Shown here: one piece after another, positions 1 through 7,886 of the stretch
How positions within the stretch are numbered: the first letter of the stretch is position 1
Layout of the letters: each line of letters begins with the position of its first letter
Notes under the pieces: generated by a model
Database searches by the model: none
What the model was told of the DNA's origin: nothing
What the model saw: only the letters and a program-made list of their open reading frames with translations
Position numbers and translations under genes: made by a program
Origin: Gallionella sp.
GTDB taxonomy: Bacteria > Pseudomonadota > Gammaproteobacteria > Burkholderiales > Gallionellaceae
Length of the DNA stretch: 64,000 nucleotides
Assembly (NCBI GenBank): GCA_003153155.1
Contig: PLWV01000008.1
Coordinates: 131,436 to 195,435 of the forward strand
Direction of reading: 5' to 3'

Positions 1-942
1 TAAAGGTAAGCCCCAGTACAAACAAGTCGTCAGTGCAACCATGCTAAAAATTTCATCACCGGTTAGCACACCAATGATGAGTGCGACCAAAAGAATACGC
101 CCTAGTAAATCCGCCCATAAATTGCTCGCTTGCTTCCAAATAACCAATAGCAGGATAAATAGCATCCCGATCCCGGTAATCCAGCGGAAAGCTCCAATCT
201 CATCACTATCTGCCGATCCCAAGAGCAGACTTGACAAGCCCTTAATCGGGTTCGTAAACCACTCTACATGACTCCATCCCAAGGTCAATACTAGGGCCAA
301 CAAAACTGTAAAAACAATTCCACCAAAAAAATAATTTCGGTGTTTTGTGTTAAGTGGGGTTCTATACCATGTCCACAACAAAGCCAACGGGTATGCGAGA
401 CCCGCCGGGTGGAGAGTGATGCTCACTAGACATAAAAACAGTTGAGCAAAATACATTCCTCCGAATGCTTGTGGCGATTCACGGTACATTTGATCTGACC
501 AAGCACCAAGCGCAAATGTAATGAGCAGGTATGGCGCGACAGAAATAGTGTCGATTTGATCCAATACCAGCGGAGAGATCAACAACAATCCGGTCGCTAA
601 TAGCGCGCCTTCAGAATCTCCGCTGCGCTGCCGCCATGCGTGGAATGCCCACGCCGCACCTGACATCACAAAAATTGTAGCTATCTTTGCAGCAAGCACA
701 TTACCTGTCCATAAAAAGCCGACAGGGGCGAGAAATACCGCGCGAAAATCGGGGAGTCCCAAGGTTACAATCGGACTGACGACATTATCTGCTACCGACC
801 ATGCCAGCAATAATGCCTGAGCTGCACCCTCATCAATCCCATATGATGTTTTGTGCAACAACATGAAGCTGAGGGCACCCCAAAGCGACAGCGCGAGATA
901 AGCCCAATATTTTTGGGGGATTCGTAATAACCAATTGTTCAT
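1..942 (-). CDS. polytopic membrane protein, C-terminus beyond the left edge
   Basis: An open frame runs on the minus strand from an ATG at 942 to base 1 with no stop, giving at least 314 codons; the gene continues off the window. The protein starts MNNWLLRIPQKYWAYLALSL and has many hydrophobic stretches separated by short loops, consistent with 8 or more membrane helices. An early short loop after helix 1 contains YGIDEGAAQA, an acidic first-loop pattern of the kind seen in GT-C-type membrane glycosyltransferases, but I cannot assign that family. It reads away from the oxidase region and shares no obvious operon. Function not recognised; the existence of a real gene is well supported by the long frame and coherent helix pattern. 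Confidence 0.75.
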   Translation of the reverse strand, partial: MNNWLLRIPQKYWAYLALSLWGALSFMLLHKTSYGIDEGAAQALLLAWSVADNVVSPIVTLGLPDFRAVFLAPVGFLWTGNVLAAKIATIFVMSGAAWAFHAWRQRSGDSEGALLATGLLLISPLVLDQIDTISVAPYLLITFALGAWSDQMYRESPQAFGGMYFAQLFLCLVSITLHPAGLAYPLALLWTWYRTPLNTKHRNYFFGGIVFTVLLALVLTLGWSHVEWFTNPIKGLSSLLLGSADSDEIGAFRWITGIGMLFILLLVIWKQASNLWADLLGRILLVALIIGVLTGDEIFSMVALTTCLYWGLPL

Positions 943-1396
943 TTTAGAGTTAGTCTTTCATGGAAATGTATGCCAATTTTAAAAATAGTACATCGCACCC
1001 GACACCGCTGTCATTGAATTGATTTGCAACGATTGAGTGGATTACAGATGAAAGTAATACGGTGATAAGAGGTTACCTCTGTTCTACAGATATGCAGCAC
1101 AGCTCTCACAGATGCCAGTTTCTGTTGGCAAGCCAAATTAGGAGACAAGCGGACGAGCGATTGAACCCAGCTCAATAACCTTAAACCCACATCTTGGACG
1201 ATTTTATCAGGAAGTGAACCATGGCAGCAATATTATGTATGCGGCCAATACATAAAGCACCGTGGCGCATTGACCGCATATTAAAGAGTTGCACGAGAAG
1301 AAAGATTCCGCTAGACTGGCACCTAGTAGTAGGTAGTGGGCGTGTTGTCCTTATGCCTTTTTTGATAAGTCGCGTAACAAAACGGAGGGGTGTGCT
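943..1396. other. 454-base gene-poor interval
   Basis: This stretch separates the leftward membrane protein gene from the rightward 36-aa gene. A 64-codon frame at 1221-1415 overlaps the start of the 36-aa gene, is rich in Arg, Cys and Trp and lacks a convincing ribosome site, so I do not call it. The interval must hold the promoters for both divergent genes, but I could not identify -35/-10 pairs or a clear regulator site with confidence. Confidence 0.5.
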
Positions 1397-1507
1397 ATGC
1401 CAATCGAACTTCTAGTGCCAATTACAATTTTTGTGTTGGGAATCGTGGTTTCTGTAAGTCTATCCAGTTTAGGAATTGAACGTATCGTCGAAGGAAATAA
1501 GAAGTAA
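1397..1507 (+). CDS. 36-aa single-helix membrane peptide
   Basis: ATG at 1397 is preceded by a strong ribosome site (GGAGGGG, about 7 bases upstream). The product begins MPIELLVPITIFVLGIVVSV and ends with a charged tail (RIVEGNKK): one transmembrane helix with a short basic C-terminus. Size and shape resemble small respiratory subunits of the CcoQ or CydX type, but there is no residue motif that assigns a family. It is followed by a terminator-like palindrome and then by an oxidase-subunit-like gene, so a link to respiration is plausible but inferred. Well supported as a gene by the ribosome site and membrane segment. Confidence 0.6.
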   Translation: MPIELLVPITIFVLGIVVSVSLSSLGIERIVEGNKK

Positions 1508-1546
1508 TTAAAATCCACATTACGATTAAGTCCGCATCAGAAAGTG

Positions 1547-1575
1547 TCCGGCAATTGCCGGGCATTTTCCTTTGT
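1547..1575 (+). terminator. palindrome plus T-rich tract after the 36-aa gene
   Basis: A perfect 14-base palindrome (CCGGCAATTGCCGG, 1548-1561) is followed by GCATTTTCCTTT. It lies 40 bases after the stop codon of the 36-aa gene and about 100 bases before the next start. The loop would be very small, so it is a weak intrinsic terminator at best. Confidence 0.45.
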
Positions 1576-1667
1576 GGTGTCGTGTAAACACGGTTATTTT
1601 CTGTCAGTCGTCTTAATCGGTTAATCCTGCCTCATCCAGCAACCCGCATATTGTATCCTCCCGCCTT

Positions 1668-2198
1668 ATGAGACCAGATTCTCTGCATCGACACCTGCTA
1701 AAATTTCTGCTGCTATCTGCTCTTTCATTTTTTATCGGCGCCATTCACGGCATGCTTCAGGTCATGCCTCCGATTCGCGCATGGCTGGATTCGATTGGCA
1801 GCCCTTATGGCGGTCCAGGACATATGATTGACCCGTTGGCTCATGCTCATATGAATTTGGTTGGCGGGGTGGTATTACTGGCTATGGGCGTAACTTTTTA
1901 TCTACTCCCGATTTTCGCACAGAAGAAAATTTATTCTGTAAAATTAGTTGGCCATACCTTTTGGTGGGTCAGCATAGGGGTTTATAGTTTCTACATCATA
2001 CAAATGGTCTTTGGCATTTGGGAGGGATTGTTATTACATTCCAACCCTCAAGACATCCCTTCCGTACATCGCTTTTACGGACCTATTATGGCGATTTCCG
2101 GCACGATAATGGCAATCGGCTTTTGTACTTATCTGGCAAATGTCATTTTGACTATAGCAACCTCATCCAACGACGAAATAGCCCCTTTGCAGAATTAA
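1668..2198 (+). CDS. stand-alone haem-copper-oxidase-subunit-I-like membrane protein (176 aa)
   Basis: The protein has about five membrane helices. Helix 2 carries HAHMNLVGGVVLLAMGVTFY (residues about 59-78), which closely resembles the helix of CcoN and NorB proteins that carries the haem-ligand histidines, where an HxH followed by Leu-Gly and then Met-Gly-x-x-Tyr-Leu-x-Pro is usual. Further histidines lie in GAIHGML near the N-terminus, in LVGHTFWW and in VHRFYG. The usual catalytic subunit is 450-500 aa, so this is a half-size relative, not a truncated pseudogene: it has its own start, stop and even hydrophobicity. It converges on the lipoprotein gene 10 bases downstream. Possible roles are haem carriage, NO or O2 sensing, or assembly of the neighbouring oxidase; these are inferences. 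Confidence 0.7.
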   Translation: MRPDSLHRHLLKFLLLSALSFFIGAIHGMLQVMPPIRAWLDSIGSPYGGPGHMIDPLAHAHMNLVGGVVLLAMGVTFYLLPIFAQKKIYSVKLVGHTFWWVSIGVYSFYIIQMVFGIWEGLLLHSNPQDIPSVHRFYGPIMAISGTIMAIGFCTYLANVILTIATSSNDEIAPLQN

Positions 2199-2208
2199 TT
2201 GGGCAAAA

Positions 2209-2598
2209 TTAACCCGCTGCCAGTTTAAGTGGAAAAAGCAAAACTTTCTGCTCCGTTCCTTGCTGAAGCCGCACTTGCAATACCACTGTCTCACCGTCTC
2301 CAATATCCACCGCACGACGGTACACACCAATAAACCCATCCTGAATCGCTTGCACCCACGGCATTGACTCATTTCCACGAAGAGAAATAGTTAAATCCTG
2401 GGTAGGTTTGCCGTGCGGGCCGGTGACGATAACTACAATCTCGGACATACCGGCAAGCGGCGGATTCGGATGAGTCTCAATGCGCACATCCGTTTCTTTC
2501 CAGTGCTGAGCAGGAATCGAAAGAGGCTCGCTTCCGTCGTTACAAGCGGCAAGCCCCGCCGCAAGAAAACTTAATAATATGGCCAGAAATTTTTTCAT
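2209..2598 (-). CDS. FixH/YtkA-like lipoprotein
   Basis: The N-terminus is a classic lipoprotein signal: MKKFLAILLSFLAAGLAAC with the lipobox cysteine at residue 19. The mature part (about 110 aa) is a beta-rich domain with PNPPLAGMSEIVVIVTGPHG and LRGNESMPWVQAIQDGFIGVY, resembling the YtkA/FixH fold used by oxidase and copper accessory proteins. It is the last gene of a minus-strand run that starts with ccoG, 38 bases after the 142-aa membrane protein gene. FixH/CcoH proteins act in assembly of cbb3 oxidases, so an assembly role for the oxidase encoded upstream is likely. The fold assignment is by resemblance and needs a profile search. Confidence 0.6.
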   Translation of the reverse strand: MKKFLAILLSFLAAGLAACNDGSEPLSIPAQHWKETDVRIETHPNPPLAGMSEIVVIVTGPHGKPTQDLTISLRGNESMPWVQAIQDGFIGVYRRAVDIGDGETVVLQVRLQQGTEQKVLLFPLKLAAG

Positions 2599-2635
2599 TA
2601 TTCCGATAGAAATATATAAGGCCCGATTGCACTAC

Positions 2636-3064
2636 TTACTCTTGCTTATCGCTTTTGATTTCACTCTGCCCTTCCTTGTCGGAATCTAATCTACCCCCGG
2701 TAGAAGATCCGTAGAAATTTACCATGTAATATACGAATATTGCAGCAACAGTGATATATACAAGCGATCCCAAAAATCCCGGATCTTTCACCCAGTCAGT
2801 CCATTTCACTACAACCCCGGGGCGTAGCCCCCAGAATGGGAAACTGAGGCCCACACCAACCAACAATACAATCACTACCACTGCCATGAACCAATAAGGA
2901 ACTTTCCGTTGCGATTCCGGAATCTTCTCTACCAATTCCCAATCTTCCATGCCGCGCTTTTCCAAACGCTCTTCGTCCGAGGCATAGCCAAAATTATCTT
3001 TGCGGTGCTCACCCCACTGCGACTCTTCATTCGCCAATTCAAATTTTTTATCCTGCTGTTTCAT
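2636..3064 (-). CDS. two-helix membrane protein of the oxidase cluster
   Basis: The ATG at 3064 follows GGGGG eight bases upstream and gives 142 aa. The first 55 residues are hydrophilic and charged, followed by a helix (VPYWFMAVVVIVLLVGVGLS), a short segment with FPFWGLRPGVVVKWTDWVKD, a second helix and a charged tail. The block of long polar N-terminus, then Pro-x-Trp at the head of a helix, then Leu/Thr-Phe-Pro-x-Trp-Gly-x-Arg-Pro recurs in the 215-aa protein at 10797-11444 (MPVVWL then FPLWGQRP), so the two look like paralogues. The arrangement also recalls the N-terminal part of CcoP, but there is no haem motif. It lies between ccoG and the lipoprotein gene. Confidence 0.65.
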   Translation of the reverse strand: MKQQDKKFELANEESQWGEHRKDNFGYASDEERLEKRGMEDWELVEKIPESQRKVPYWFMAVVVIVLLVGVGLSFPFWGLRPGVVVKWTDWVKDPGFLGSLVYITVAAIFVYYMVNFYGSSTGGRLDSDKEGQSEIKSDKQE

Positions 3065-3076
3065 CACACATACCCC

Positions 3077-4393
3077 CTATTCGGCAAAATGCTGTACATT
3101 AAAACGTCCGGTCCAGCCATCATTAGAATGAACCACCACCACAAAAGGATAGAGACCACGTTGTAATTTGGGCGACACCGAAAGGAATACCGATGTTCGC
3201 CCAACCGATTCCAGGTTCACCTTAAGGTTACTCAGAGTGAAATCATCCTGTGGCAATCCTTCAACCGACATGCTCAATTCGGTTGGGCGATATCGCTTGC
3301 TGGAAACTTCGATACGGTAATCGCGCGCCGATTGATTATGAGCCGTTTCCAAATACCCCACTGCTATGTGATAAGGCTGGTATGTCCAGATTCCCCACGC
3401 AAACATAATAACACCCAGAACTGCGAATGGAGTAGTCCAATGGAACCGCGACAACAACGATATGGAGTTATCACGGAATTGACGGATCTTGCCCAGTTCA
3501 CGTTGCCCCAATTCAAACCGCAATAAACCCACACCACCTTTTTTAGCCTGCAAATTATTGCATGCATCGATGCAATCACCACAGTTAATACAACTGTCAT
3601 AAATTTCTGTCCTACGCGGATCCAGTTCGATAAAGCAGGTTGTAACGCAATAATTACATTTTTCGCATTCATCTGCTCGACTGGCATCGTAAGCCACATG
3701 CAGCGTTTCCTTGGTTTTAAACGAATGCTGCCAGACCTTGTAGACGCAGGCAAAACGACACCAGAAGTGCCGAAGCACTGCAATATCCAAAAGGATAATC
3801 AGCACCCATACCGAATAAATCCAATACAAAGAACCGGCTAATCTTGTATCCGCTCTAAGAGTTATAAAAGACCACACCACATCCGGCGGATAAAAGTACA
3901 GCAATGGAACCAACGCAAATAACATCGCCGCACATAAAAACGAGAGTCCCAGCAACGACCAGTTCAATACCTTATTTTTGGCGGCCGCCACTTTCGGCGC
4001 CTCACCGGTCAGGCTGACTTCAGCACGCTTGCCAAGCAACTTATGGGTCATGTGGTTTGCCCATTCCGCCAAGGTATTCTGCGGGCATGCCCACCCGCAA
4101 AAAACGGTTCCCGCAACCGAATACAGCGCGACCAATGCACTGGCCAACATGATCCACAAGCCGGATATTAAAAAGAAATCGGCAAACCATATTTGCCAAC
4201 CCAACACCACCAACGCCCCATTTTCAGGGTCGATCCGAAATAACCCGGATACCGGAATAAGCACCAGCAATAACAAAATGGTTATCTGGACGGCACGCCG
4301 TTTCCATCGAAAATTGGCCACCCCTCTTCTCGCTCCAGAGCCGATAACTTTGATTGGAATGCTGGAAAGTGTTTTGTTAATACCGGAGGACAT
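3077..4393 (-). CDS. ccoG: cbb3 oxidase accessory protein CcoG (RdxA/FixG)
   Basis: A 438-aa membrane iron-sulphur protein. It has an N-terminal helix (about residues 35-55), two further helices, then CGWACPQNTLAEWANH, the NapH/CcoG-type cysteine motif, and two ferredoxin-like clusters (CEKCNYCVTTCFIELDPRR and CINCGDCIDACNN). The C-terminus holds a periplasmic Ig-like domain, as in known CcoG. Family knowledge: CcoG is a copper reductase that helps deliver copper to the CcoN CuB site. The ATG at 4393 (MSSGINK) with AAGG upstream is preferred over a GTG seven codons earlier. Its presence supports a real cbb3-type oxidase in this locus. CcoI and CcoS were not seen in the window. Confidence 0.93.
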   Translation of the reverse strand: MSSGINKTLSSIPIKVIGSGARRGVANFRWKRRAVQITILLLLVLIPVSGLFRIDPENGALVVLGWQIWFADFFLISGLWIMLASALVALYSVAGTVFCGWACPQNTLAEWANHMTHKLLGKRAEVSLTGEAPKVAAAKNKVLNWSLLGLSFLCAAMLFALVPLLYFYPPDVVWSFITLRADTRLAGSLYWIYSVWVLIILLDIAVLRHFWCRFACVYKVWQHSFKTKETLHVAYDASRADECEKCNYCVTTCFIELDPRRTEIYDSCINCGDCIDACNNLQAKKGGVGLLRFELGQRELGKIRQFRDNSISLLSRFHWTTPFAVLGVIMFAWGIWTYQPYHIAVGYLETAHNQSARDYRIEVSSKRYRPTELSMSVEGLPQDDFTLSNLKVNLESVGRTSVFLSVSPKLQRGLYPFVVVVHSNDGWTGRFNVQHFAE

Positions 4394-4428
4394 GGGTACC
4401 TTATAGTGCAGCACTAGTTATAACAAAC

Positions 4429-7077
4429 TCAGGGAGTTACTCTCGCTTCACCGTCCAGAGGTGATATGGCAAGCAGGCGTAAACGATATTGCTCCGCCTC
4501 TTGCATATTACGCGCAGACCGCTCCAGATGCCAGAGGGCGCGTAAAGCACCAACATAATTCGGATAAACTTTCAAGATTCGCTGGAATGCCTCGCGCTCG
4601 CTCAAACCGTGCTGGCTGGCCTGCGAGAGTGACTGCATCATGTTATCAGCTAGTGCATTGGCAATCCAGTGATCTTGAGGGTTCGCCTGATAGGCCAACC
4701 AAATTAAGCTGCCCGCCTTTGCTGCATCTCCTTGAATGGAGGAGACCCATGCTCGCACAGCAAGTTCGGTCGCCACATAGGCGCGCCCGAATCTGCTCTT
4801 GTCATCCGCACCGATTCCCAATATTTTCATGGCCGCATCAGCGTCAGGATGCCGCTGCAACAACCACAACATCAAAGTCGCCAGATTAACGCTTCCGTCG
4901 TAACGCGCACGCGGCAAATTGAATTCGATGTACGGCACCCACTCATCCTGAACCGGTCCGCTACTCCCAGAAATCGGTCCCCAATAACGGCCAAGCCAGG
5001 TCCACGCGCCTTCGCCACCTGTTGCCTGCCCCTGCTCTTGCACTGTCAACCGATGCAAATTTCCGAGTATTATACTGGCTCCAGAGAAGTTTTTTCTTGG
5101 GCCAACCAAGGCCAGATGCATACCATCCATAAACAATTGGGCATCTGGAAACACTCGCTGAAAACTGCGCAGAATAACGTTGAGTGATTTAATATCGAAC
5201 TGGTTAAGTGCCAGCCACTGTACGAATATCCCATCGGCATTCAAGTGGTTCCGCGCCCTTTGGAATTGTTGCACGGATAACAAAGAACCCATCCCCGCCA
5301 GATCGGGATGAAACAAGTCGCCGACGATCACATCGTAATTGCGTTGTGTCGTACTTAGAAAATGCCTGGCATCGTCCCGTTGAATCTGCGCTTGATCCAT
5401 GATGTTGCCATTTACCGGCGCAAACCAATACTTGGCGGCGAAAATCGACCCTTGAGATAATTCCACCGCGCTACGGTGCAAATCGGGGAAAGGCAGGGAT
5501 CCCGCCATCGAAATTCCGGTTCCCAGCCCAAGGAATAATACACTGTGCGGCGCGGGGTGGAGCAGCAATGCGAGCCGTGCCTGATCCATCTGAATCTCTA
5601 CCGCACTCGGATCGGTGGAGGCATCCATACGCTGTAAATCGCTCAAGAGTACGCGTTGGCCATCCTGTTGCTGTACTACATGCGTCAGGGAAATCGCATC
5701 TTCATATAGATATAAATCCCGGCTATTGGCTTCGATTTTCGGCAACAGCTCGTGCACTGGCGGCATGCTGCGTAAAGGCCATGCAACCAGCAGCATGGCC
5801 GCAAATACCAGCCACGCCCAGCGTGATTTGACCCATATCAAACCCAAAGCAGCGATTACAAGCCCGGCCAACGCAACCATCGCCGCGCTGCCAAGCAAGG
5901 GAATGCACACCAAACAGGCAATAACTGCACCGACCCCGCCTCCCAGACAGTTTGCACCGTATAACCATACGCCACTCGCCTCCGCGCTGCCGAAGCGACT
6001 GGCCAATAATGGCAGCCAAGCCCCCAATGCCAAAGTGACCGGCAGAGTAAATATTCCCAGCATCAATGCTTGCGACCACAGTGCGCCAAAAAATGTTTGG
6101 AACTGACTGTGCTCTACCCAAGCGGAGGCGGCCGGAAGCAACCACAAACTTAACAGTACGCCCCCGCCTGCTACAAACGGCATCAGCACAGACAGCCAGT
6201 ATTTATGCATGCGCGGCAAGAACATGCTGCCAAGCGCAATTCCAAGGAGAAATACCGCCAAGATCACCCCGAGCACATATTCGGTGCGCAGCATGATCAT
6301 GCCGTACAAACGTATCCAGCCGACTTCCAGCATGATGCTGCCGGCTCCGATCCCGGCATAAATGATCAGAGCAAATAATGGTGGGCGTGGTTGCCTGTTG
6401 TTCTCTATCGGCTGAAGTGAACCATCACCGGATCGAGTAAAACGCGACAAGGCTAATGCCGCGCTACCGACCATCAATCCAAGCAAGGCTATGGTCCTCA
6501 CCGAAACGATCCAGCCTAATACCGGCAAACTCCACAGCGGGAACAGTGCTCCGGCGGCCCCCCCTATCGTGTTCAGCCCATAAAGTTTTCCCAGCGATAG
6601 CGGTGTACGCTCAACGACTTTCAGCACCAGTGCAAAACCCACTCCCATTGCAAATGCCGGAATTACCAGCAAACACAAGGCCTCTGCCCCTTGCAATAGA
6701 TACCACTGCGCTAACGTCAGTTGAACGGCAATACCTTCCATCCATCCGCTGACCGAATGAAGCAAGCTTGGTAACAACAAAGCATAGAGCGCGATTGCCA
6801 TCTCAAGCATTGCAAATAGGGCCAATGGCTTATTACATTGCTTTGCCCATCTCACCCCCGCCAGACTGCCCAGACCTAACCCGATCATGAACGCCGCAAC
6901 AGTGAGCACTACGCCGAATATGCTTACTCCAAATTGCATGGACAACATGCGTGCCCACAGCACCTCATAGGCAAGACTGGTCAAACCCGACAGGCAATAA
7001 AGGATGGCCACCACCAACCACCATGATGTCCTGCTTGAAGTTTCGGAATTCAAGCTGGATGGCTGAGTGTGTGACAT
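4429..7077 (-). CDS. membrane protein fused to a spermidine-synthase-like domain
   Basis: The 882-aa product has a long N-terminal region of roughly 12 membrane helices (residues about 20-440), beginning with LVVAILYCLSGLTSLAYEVL, the hallmark start of fused spermidine synthase-like membrane proteins. A Rossmann-type domain follows with GLGTGISMAGSLPFPD and VIVGDLFHPDLAGMGSLLS, where aminopropyltransferases bind the decarboxylated AdoMet and place the catalytic Asp. The last 170 residues look like TPR-type helices. Family members are common but biochemically poorly defined; polyamine synthesis should not be assumed. It lies between the oxidase small-subunit genes and ccoG on the same strand, with a 139-base gap upstream, so it may have its own promoter. 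Confidence 0.8.
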   Translation of the reverse strand: MSHTQPSSLNSETSSRTSWWLVVAILYCLSGLTSLAYEVLWARMLSMQFGVSIFGVVLTVAAFMIGLGLGSLAGVRWAKQCNKPLALFAMLEMAIALYALLLPSLLHSVSGWMEGIAVQLTLAQWYLLQGAEALCLLVIPAFAMGVGFALVLKVVERTPLSLGKLYGLNTIGGAAGALFPLWSLPVLGWIVSVRTIALLGLMVGSAALALSRFTRSGDGSLQPIENNRQPRPPLFALIIYAGIGAGSIMLEVGWIRLYGMIMLRTEYVLGVILAVFLLGIALGSMFLPRMHKYWLSVLMPFVAGGGVLLSLWLLPAASAWVEHSQFQTFFGALWSQALMLGIFTLPVTLALGAWLPLLASRFGSAEASGVWLYGANCLGGGVGAVIACLVCIPLLGSAAMVALAGLVIAALGLIWVKSRWAWLVFAAMLLVAWPLRSMPPVHELLPKIEANSRDLYLYEDAISLTHVVQQQDGQRVLLSDLQRMDASTDPSAVEIQMDQARLALLLHPAPHSVLFLGLGTGISMAGSLPFPDLHRSAVELSQGSIFAAKYWFAPVNGNIMDQAQIQRDDARHFLSTTQRNYDVIVGDLFHPDLAGMGSLLSVQQFQRARNHLNADGIFVQWLALNQFDIKSLNVILRSFQRVFPDAQLFMDGMHLALVGPRKNFSGASIILGNLHRLTVQEQGQATGGEGAWTWLGRYWGPISGSSGPVQDEWVPYIEFNLPRARYDGSVNLATLMLWLLQRHPDADAAMKILGIGADDKSRFGRAYVATELAVRAWVSSIQGDAAKAGSLIWLAYQANPQDHWIANALADNMMQSLSQASQHGLSEREAFQRILKVYPNYVGALRALWHLERSARNMQEAEQYRLRLLAISPLDGEARVTP

Positions 7078-7216
7078 GAAAAGATTAGATGGGTAATTGG
7101 AAGCCTAGCGATTAGGCAACACTGGTACAACCCTAAGAGTCATACTTGATGGTGAAAGGACACCGAAATATATTTGACACAACCGTAGCAGACAGAAAAT
7201 TGGGAAACGAAAGAAG

Positions 7217-7609
7217 CTAGAAAGGGTAAAACCATACCAGTCCCACAATCGCATGGACTATCGCCAGCGTTATACTAAGACCGGCAAAGATCATGTGCGC
7301 CACAAACACCGGCTTTCCATACAGCCCCATGGCGATCCCCAGCCCTCCGGTAATTAGAACCAGCGTTACAAGCACCACTCCCAACAAAAACATGATGCGT
7401 CCCTTGTCTTTATCGGTTATCGATTTTGCATGCTCTGCGTCTCTATGTTGCCGATTGAAAGCCTGCAAGATTTGCGCACTGTCGCCTGCCTGAGACGTGT
7501 CTTCTGCATGTGCAGGAAGCACGCTCAGAATCGACAGCGATGCTGCCAATATAATCCCGGCAGAACGAAGAAGTGACGTTCTGAAAAACATCTTTGTAGT
7601 TTGCAGCAT
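7217..7609 (-). CDS. small exported membrane protein with histidine-bearing helices
   Basis: A 130-aa protein with a signal peptide ending in LPAHA (residues about 15-35), a hydrophilic stretch rich in Gln, His and Asp (NRQHRDAEHAKSITDKDK), and two C-terminal helices. The last two hydrophobic segments carry single histidines in FVAHMIFAG and AIVHAIVGLVW, a spacing that could ligate haem b between helices, though this is only a structural guess. It ends the tightly packed oxidase gene run, 7 bases after the 83-aa gene. No family recognised. Confidence 0.65.
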   Translation of the reverse strand: MLQTTKMFFRTSLLRSAGIILAASLSILSVLPAHAEDTSQAGDSAQILQAFNRQHRDAEHAKSITDKDKGRIMFLLGVVLVTLVLITGGLGIAMGLYGKPVFVAHMIFAGLSITLAIVHAIVGLVWFYPF

Positions 7610-7616
7610 AAACTCT

Positions 7617-7868
7617 CTACTTTACAGAATGTTTGTGGTCAGCATCAGCAACTTCACGGTCGGATTTACGTATGGCGTTGCGCCAAGCCAACACAGCCAT
7701 TATAACAAAGGGAGCAAAAACTCCCATCAATAAAAATATAAAGATGTACCAAGGTGTTGAAATGGTAACGTGTGCAAAACGGTAGCTATCAACTGCCGCC
7801 TGTGCTGATGAGGCTCCAACTGAACCGAACAGCATCAGGATGATTCTCACCCAAATGTGGTCCATCAT
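7617..7868 (-). CDS. 83-aa membrane protein of the oxidase cluster
   Basis: The sequence starts MMDHIWVRIILMLFGSVGAS with a hydrophobic segment ending SAQAA that could be a signal peptide or anchor. A second helix (PWYIFIFLLMGVFAPFVIMAVLAWR) follows, then a basic and His-containing tail (KSDREVADADHKHSVK). The ribosome site is GGAGG a few bases before the ATG. The gene sits 18 bases after the FGE-fold gene and 7 bases before the 130-aa gene, which argues for one transcript. No family recognised. Confidence 0.65.
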   Translation of the reverse strand: MMDHIWVRIILMLFGSVGASSAQAAVDSYRFAHVTISTPWYIFIFLLMGVFAPFVIMAVLAWRNAIRKSDREVADADHKHSVK

Positions 7869-7886
7869 AAACCTCCGTTAAATCGT

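Noticed and set aside
1221-1415. 64-codon plus-strand frame
   Set aside because: Overlaps the well-supported 36-aa gene in another frame and has no ribosome site.
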